Both the position numbers and the translations under genes were made by a program. Under the pieces are notes generated by a model. It was given only the letters and a program-made list of their open reading frames with translations. It made no database searches and was not told where the DNA came from. Source: Phycisphaeraceae bacterium (GTDB lineage: Bacteria > Planctomycetota > Phycisphaerae > Phycisphaerales > Phycisphaeraceae). From it: 64,000 nucleotides of DNA. Of this stretch, positions 60,169 to 64,000 are shown one piece after another (within the stretch, counting starts at the first letter, position 1; every line of letters begins with the position of its first letter). Location: the NCBI GenBank assembly GCA_029260595.1, contig JAJDCY010000010.1:209675-273674 (forward strand), read 5' to 3'.

Positions 60169-60897
60169 ATGAAGGCGAAACGACGGGCCGAGACAATCTC
60201 ACAAGAGCCGCAGGCCAGCGTGCTCGCCGTCGAAGATGAGCAGGATCTGCAGGACCTGCTGTCATACAACCTGGCCCGCAACGGGTTCGCCGTCCGGTGT
60301 GCTCCCAGCGCCGAGGAAGCCGCGGCCGCGCTTCGCAAAGAAAAGCCCGACATCGTCTTGCTCGACCTGATGCTCCCGGGCATGGACGGCTTAACGTTCT
60401 GCCGCAAGCTCAAGGCCGATCCTTCGACCGCCGCGATCCCGATTGTCATGCTCACCGCGAAGGGTGAGGAGGCCGATATCGTCGTCGGACTGGAGATGGG
60501 CGCCGATGATTACGTGACCAAGCCGTTCAGCCCGCGCGTGTTGATCGCCCGGGTCAAAGCGGTGTTGCGCCGGCCCATCGCGACGCCCGAAGCCGAGGAC
60601 GACGACACATTCGGTGTCGGCGAGTTGCAGATCGACACCGCCCGTCACGAGGTGCGCGCCGCCGGCAAGCCCGTCCCGCTAACACACACGGAGTTCAGCA
60701 TCGTCGCGTTTCTGTCCCGGCGTCCCGGGCGCGTCTTCACGCGTGACCAGATCATCCACGGGGTCCACGGCGGGCACGTCGCGGTGACCGATCGGTCGAT
60801 GGATGTGCATATCGCGTCGCTGCGTCGCAAGCTCGGCGACGCCGGCCGATACATCCAGACGGTGCGCGGGGTTGGATACCGTGCGGAGGAAACGTAG
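60169..60897 (+). CDS. phoB: Phosphate response regulator
   Basis: This is a 242-residue OmpR/PhoB-type regulator. The receiver has acidic residues in VEDEQD, the phospho-acceptor in VLLDLMLPG, and the Lys in VTKPFSP. The C-terminal winged helix shows LTHTEFSIVAFLSRRPGRVF and RSMDVHIASLRRKLG. A 15-residue basic extension precedes the receiver. TACAAT (60144-60149) is 19 nt upstream with a GAAGGG ribosome-binding site between. phoR starts two bases after its stop. Confidence 0.92.
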   Translation: MKAKRRAETISQEPQASVLAVEDEQDLQDLLSYNLARNGFAVRCAPSAEEAAAALRKEKPDIVLLDLMLPGMDGLTFCRKLKADPSTAAIPIVMLTAKGEEADIVVGLEMGADDYVTKPFSPRVLIARVKAVLRRPIATPEAEDDDTFGVGELQIDTARHEVRAAGKPVPLTHTEFSIVAFLSRRPGRVFTRDQIIHGVHGGHVAVTDRSMDVHIASLRRKLGDAGRYIQTVRGVGYRAEET

Positions 60898-60899
60898 GG

Positions 60900-62729
60900 T
60901 TGTCCGGCAGACGTCTTATCTGGCGGGTGACGCCGGGCTACGTCCTGGCCATTGTGCTTTGCACGTCGGCGGCCGCGTGGTTCGCCGGGGAGTCGGTCCG
61001 CGAGTTCTACCTGGCCCAGACCGCGCGCGAGTTAGAGAACAAAGCCAACATCTTCGTGCCGATGGTCCGGCGAGCCATCGATGGAACCGGCTCCGAGCGA
61101 CTACAAGATCTGTGCGTCACCTGGGGCGAGGCGGCCGGTGCGCGCTTGACGGTGGTCGATCGCGACGGGCTGGTCCTCGGCGACTCAGATCAAGACCCCG
61201 CGACGATGGTTAGTCACGCGGATCGGCCGGAGATCCGCACGGCGTACGAGGGTCGGGTGGGGCGGTCGACCCGGTACAGTTCGACCCTTGAAACCCACAT
61301 GATGTACGTGGCGTTGCCGGTATCGGAAGGCGGCGAGGTAACCACGGTTGTGCGCACGGCGATCGCGCTATCGGACGTGCGCAATGCGTTGCGCAGCGTA
61401 TACACGCGCATCGCGTTGGGTGGGTTTGTGACAGCGGTATTGGCGGTGTTGCTGACGCTGCTGGTCTTCCACCGACACATCCATCAGCCGCTGCGTCAAC
61501 TACAAGAAGGCGCCCAACACTTCGCCGATGGGCGGTTCCACCTGTGCATCCCCGACGTCGGCTCGAAAGAGATCGGGTCGCTGGCCGCGGCGCTGAACAA
61601 CATGGCCGGGCAACTCGACGAGAAGATCCGCACCATCACCACCCAATCGCGCGAGCAGCAGGCGATTTTGTCGAGCATGACCGAGGGCGTGCTCGCCGTC
61701 GACTCGGACAGCCGTGTGATCACGCTGAATCAAGCGGCCGGGCTGTTGCTCGGCGTTGACCCGGCGATGGCGTGTGGCCGGGTGATCCATGAGCTGGTTC
61801 GCAACACGGATATCCACGACTTTGTCGGGCGTGCGTTGGTAGCAGACGACGCAATCGACGGCGAGATCACTTTGCCCACGGCCCACCAGGTACACGACCC
61901 GGCAGCCGGGCAGGAACGATATCTGGATGCTTACGGCGCGGCGCTGCTGAATCACCAGGGCGACCGGGCCGGCGCTGTGGTCGTCCTCCACGACCGGACC
62001 CGCATGCGGCAGCTCGAGACCATCCGCCAGCAGTTCGTGGCGAACGTCTCGCACGAGTTGAAGACGCCGGTAACAGCGATCAAAGCCGCGGCCGAGACCA
62101 TGCTCGACGCCCTCGACGCACGCAACGAACAGGAAGCCCGCTTCCTCGGGATGATCGCGCGACAGGCCGACCGGCTCGGCGCGATCATCGACGACCTGCT
62201 GAGCCTGGCACGGATCGAGCAACAAAACGAACAGGGCCAGTTGTCGCTGCGTGCCTGCGACCTCCTGCCGATTCTCAAGACTGCGGAAGAGGCTTGCCGC
62301 GCGAACGCACAATCCAATAAGGCACACGTGTCCATCGCCTGTGATCCCACCCTACAGGCCGAGGCCAACGAGCCATTGCTGATCCAGGCCGTGACCAATC
62401 TGCTGGACAACGCGATCAAGTACGGGTTGCCCGGCGTGCAGGTCTCAATCAGTGCGCGAGCGGACGGCGAGCAGACCGTCATCGAGGTAACGGACAACGG
62501 TCCGGGTATCGAGCCGAGCCACCTGCCTCGAATCTTCGAGCGCTTCTACCGGACGGACAAAGCGCGCAGCCGTGACCTGGGCGGCACCGGCCTCGGGCTG
62601 GCGATCGTCAAACACATTGCCGCCGCGCTCGGCGGGCAGGTCAAGGTTGAATCGGTCTACGGCCAGGATCAATCGGGCCACGGGAGCACCTTCCGGCTGT
62701 ACCTGCGCCCGACCACAGGCCGCAAATAG
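60900..62729 (+). CDS. phoR: Phosphate sensor histidine kinase
   Basis: This 609-residue kinase has membrane helix 1 (residues 10-27), an extracytoplasmic domain of about 130 residues, helix 2 (about 165-190), HAMP, and a PAS domain (AILSSMTEGVLAVDSDSRVI). HisKA has the phospho-His in FVANVSHELKTPVTAIKAA, and the ATPase has N (NLLDNAIKYG), G1 (DNGPGI) and G2 (GTGLGLAIVKHI) boxes. The large outer domain is bigger than in E. coli PhoR. TTG is used as start, behind GGAGG (60885-60889). It is coupled to phoB. Confidence 0.9.
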   Translation: MSGRRLIWRVTPGYVLAIVLCTSAAAWFAGESVREFYLAQTARELENKANIFVPMVRRAIDGTGSERLQDLCVTWGEAAGARLTVVDRDGLVLGDSDQDPATMVSHADRPEIRTAYEGRVGRSTRYSSTLETHMMYVALPVSEGGEVTTVVRTAIALSDVRNALRSVYTRIALGGFVTAVLAVLLTLLVFHRHIHQPLRQLQEGAQHFADGRFHLCIPDVGSKEIGSLAAALNNMAGQLDEKIRTITTQSREQQAILSSMTEGVLAVDSDSRVITLNQAAGLLLGVDPAMACGRVIHELVRNTDIHDFVGRALVADDAIDGEITLPTAHQVHDPAAGQERYLDAYGAALLNHQGDRAGAVVVLHDRTRMRQLETIRQQFVANVSHELKTPVTAIKAAAETMLDALDARNEQEARFLGMIARQADRLGAIIDDLLSLARIEQQNEQGQLSLRACDLLPILKTAEEACRANAQSNKAHVSIACDPTLQAEANEPLLIQAVTNLLDNAIKYGLPGVQVSISARADGEQTVIEVTDNGPGIEPSHLPRIFERFYRTDKARSRDLGGTGLGLAIVKHIAAALGGQVKVESVYGQDQSGHGSTFRLYLRPTTGRK

Positions 62730-62732
62730 GCC

Positions 62733-62772
62733 GTTCATCATCTCTTCACCGGCCGCTCACTGAACCTTAACA
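62733..62772 (+). promoter_or_regulatory. Pho-box-like repeat array before pstS
   Basis: Four consecutive 7-mers at 11-nt spacing: GTTCATC (62733), CTTCACC (62744), GCTCACT (62755), CTTAACA (62766). They begin just after the phoR stop and lie about 70 nt before pstS. They match the units found before the porin gene. Confidence 0.6.
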
Positions 62773-62842
62773 ATTCGTTTCTATCCTTCCCAGTGGGTTA
62801 GTTAGATCGATCAATGGGCTCTCATCCACCAAGGAGACAGCG

Positions 62843-63841
62843 ATGGATATGAAGAAACGGTTTAGATCGAACATTGTCCGGTGTGTACTGGTATCGCTGG
62901 TCGCCGTTGTGCTGTCGCAGGCGGTCGATGCCCAGGCGGCCGAACAACTTGACGGCTCGGTCAGGGTCGACGGCTCGAGCACCGTCTACCCGATCACCGA
63001 AGCCGTCGCCGAGGAGTTTGGCGCAACGAACCCGCGTGTCCGTGTGACGGTCGGTATCTCCGGCACGGGCGGCGGGTTCAAACGCTTCGTCCTTGGCGAG
63101 ACGGATATCTCCAACGCCTCGCGCCCGATTAAGAAAAAAGAGCACGACGCTGCCGTCGCGGGCGGCATCGAGTTCATCGAGATCCCGGTTGCTTACGACG
63201 GGCTCTCGGTCGTGGTAAACAAGCAAAACACCTGGTGCGATAACCTCACCGTCGAGGAACTCAAAACGATTTTCCTCGACGGGTCACCGGTCAGCACCTG
63301 GAGCGACATCCGCCCCGAGTGGCCGTCCGTGCCGGTGAAGATCTACGCACCGGGCACCGACTCGGGCACGTTTGATTACTTCAAAGAGGTTGTCGCCGGG
63401 AAGACCGGCTCGATCCGCTCGGACATGTCGGTTTCCGAAGATGACAACATCCTGGTCCGCGGCGTCGGCGGCGACGCGGGCGGGATCGGGTTCTTCGGCT
63501 GTGCGTACTACTACGAGAACCAGGACAAACTCAAAGCCGTCGCGATCAACGGCGTCCTGCCGACGCCCGCGACGATCGAGGGCGGGACGTACAGCCCGTT
63601 CAGCCGCCCGCTGTTCATCTACGTCAACGCCAAGTCCGTTGCGAAGCCGCAGGTGCGGGCGTTTGTCGAGTTCTATCTGGAGAACGGGGCGGAGCTGGTG
63701 GAGGAAGTCGGTTATGTGAAGCTGCCCAAGCAGATCGCGGACCGGGCACGGGCGAACTTCGCGGGCGGCCGAGTCGGGACGCAGTACCTCGATGGCGCGG
63801 GCAAGAAGCGTCAGGGGCCGCTGGCGAGTGTGTATCACTAA
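62843..63841 (+). CDS. pstS: Phosphate-binding protein PstS
   Basis: This is a 332-residue periplasmic phosphate receptor of the PstSCAB importer. The signal peptide ends AQA (residue 33). Phosphate-binding landmarks are [43 protein letters not shown] (in parts) and [19 protein letters not shown] precedes the ATG. A strong terminator follows, so pstCAB would need a separate promoter; they may begin just beyond the window. Confidence 0.95.
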   Translation: MDMKKRFRSNIVRCVLVSLVAVVLSQAVDAQAAEQLDGSVRVDGSSTVYPITEAVAEEFGATNPRVRVTVGISGTGGGFKRFVLGETDISNASRPIKKKEHDAAVAGGIEFIEIPVAYDGLSVVVNKQNTWCDNLTVEELKTIFLDGSPVSTWSDIRPEWPSVPVKIYAPGTDSGTFDYFKEVVAGKTGSIRSDMSVSEDDNILVRGVGGDAGGIGFFGCAYYYENQDKLKAVAINGVLPTPATIEGGTYSPFSRPLFIYVNAKSVAKPQVRAFVEFYLENGAELVEEVGYVKLPKQIADRARANFAGGRVGTQYLDGAGKKRQGPLASVYH

Positions 63842-63888
63842 AAGCGGTTTGCCCGTGTGGTTGATCCGTCCAATCGGAACTGCCCACA

Positions 63889-63918
63889 CCGCCCTTCGCA
63901 AAACGGAGGGCGGTTTTT
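63889..63918 (+). terminator. Terminator after pstS
   Basis: CCGCCCTTCG (63889-63898) and CGGAGGGCGG (63904-63913), 5-nt loop, then five T. Confidence 0.9.
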
Positions 63919-64000
63919 CGATCCGGTACGATTGACGCGCCGATAGGCTGTTAACGCGGGCGGTTTTTGACCGGAGGTCGCCGCCATCGCGCGACAGATG

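Overview
The window is high-GC chromosomal DNA that most resembles a planctomycete of the class Phycisphaerae. The evidence is four PEP-CTERM proteins with the VPEP(L/I)TxxLG...RRR type of tail, dispersed hairpin repeats between genes, outer-membrane porins of the OprB and OprP types, and genes such as ppdK, carB, lexA and groESL standing alone among hypothetical lipoproteins. The assignment is inferred from gene content; no rRNA is present. About 65 protein genes and two tRNA genes (Leu-TAG and a CAT-anticodon tRNA) can be supported. There is no prophage, CRISPR array or integrase.

Layout. 1-8.6 kb: PEP-CTERM protein, ppdK, an acyl-CoA thioesterase, a large secreted protein with a carbohydrate-binding-like domain, a membrane-anchored nuclease and a Y-family DNA polymerase. 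8.7-18.8 kb: small membrane proteins and lipoproteins, the first lone nuoH, a SPOR lipoprotein, an acyl-CoA ligase, a radical SAM enzyme, trpS and an OprB porin. 19-24.3 kb: a corrinoid-type protein, an M48 lipoprotein protease, ubiE/menG and queC. 24.4-27.2 kb: a three-gene glycan cluster (two glycosyltransferases and a relative of plant glucuronoxylan 4-O-methyltransferases). 27.3-31.1 kb: groEL, groES, a receiver-like protein, tag and dodecin. 31.2-41.8 kb: two PEP-CTERM proteins, a fused ABC-2 permease, serine acetyltransferase with a structured upstream region, a NagB/PIG-L fusion and phosphoesterases. 42.3-49.9 kb: carB, a MntA/HepT toxin-antitoxin pair between two copies of a 114-bp element, a SanA-like protein, and lexA behind a long leader. 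50-58 kb: lptB, an RluB-type synthase, hscB, tRNA-Leu, aroF, a PEP-CTERM protein, an enlarged signal peptidase I and a second lone nuoH. 58.3-64 kb: a CAT tRNA and a phosphate-starvation locus (OprP-type porin, phoB, phoR, pstS) with 11-nt-periodic Pho-box-like repeats before the porin and before pstS.

How genes work together. The clearest module is phosphate sensing and uptake at the right end: PhoR/PhoB control, a phosphate porin and the periplasmic binding protein. The glycan cluster probably transfers and O-methylates sugars on a surface polymer. The MntA/HepT pair is a self-contained type VII toxin-antitoxin cassette.

A sequence-wide pattern is that about a dozen genes carry a TATAAT-like hexamer ending 6-11 nt before the start codon, with no Shine-Dalgarno sequence. 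That spacing predicts leaderless mRNAs, and it decides several start codons. I found no complete new system. The strongest leads are the bacterial GXM-like methyltransferase operon, the leaderless promoter architecture, the TA cassette bounded by palindromic elements, the paired lone nuoH genes, and the lexA and cysE upstream regions.
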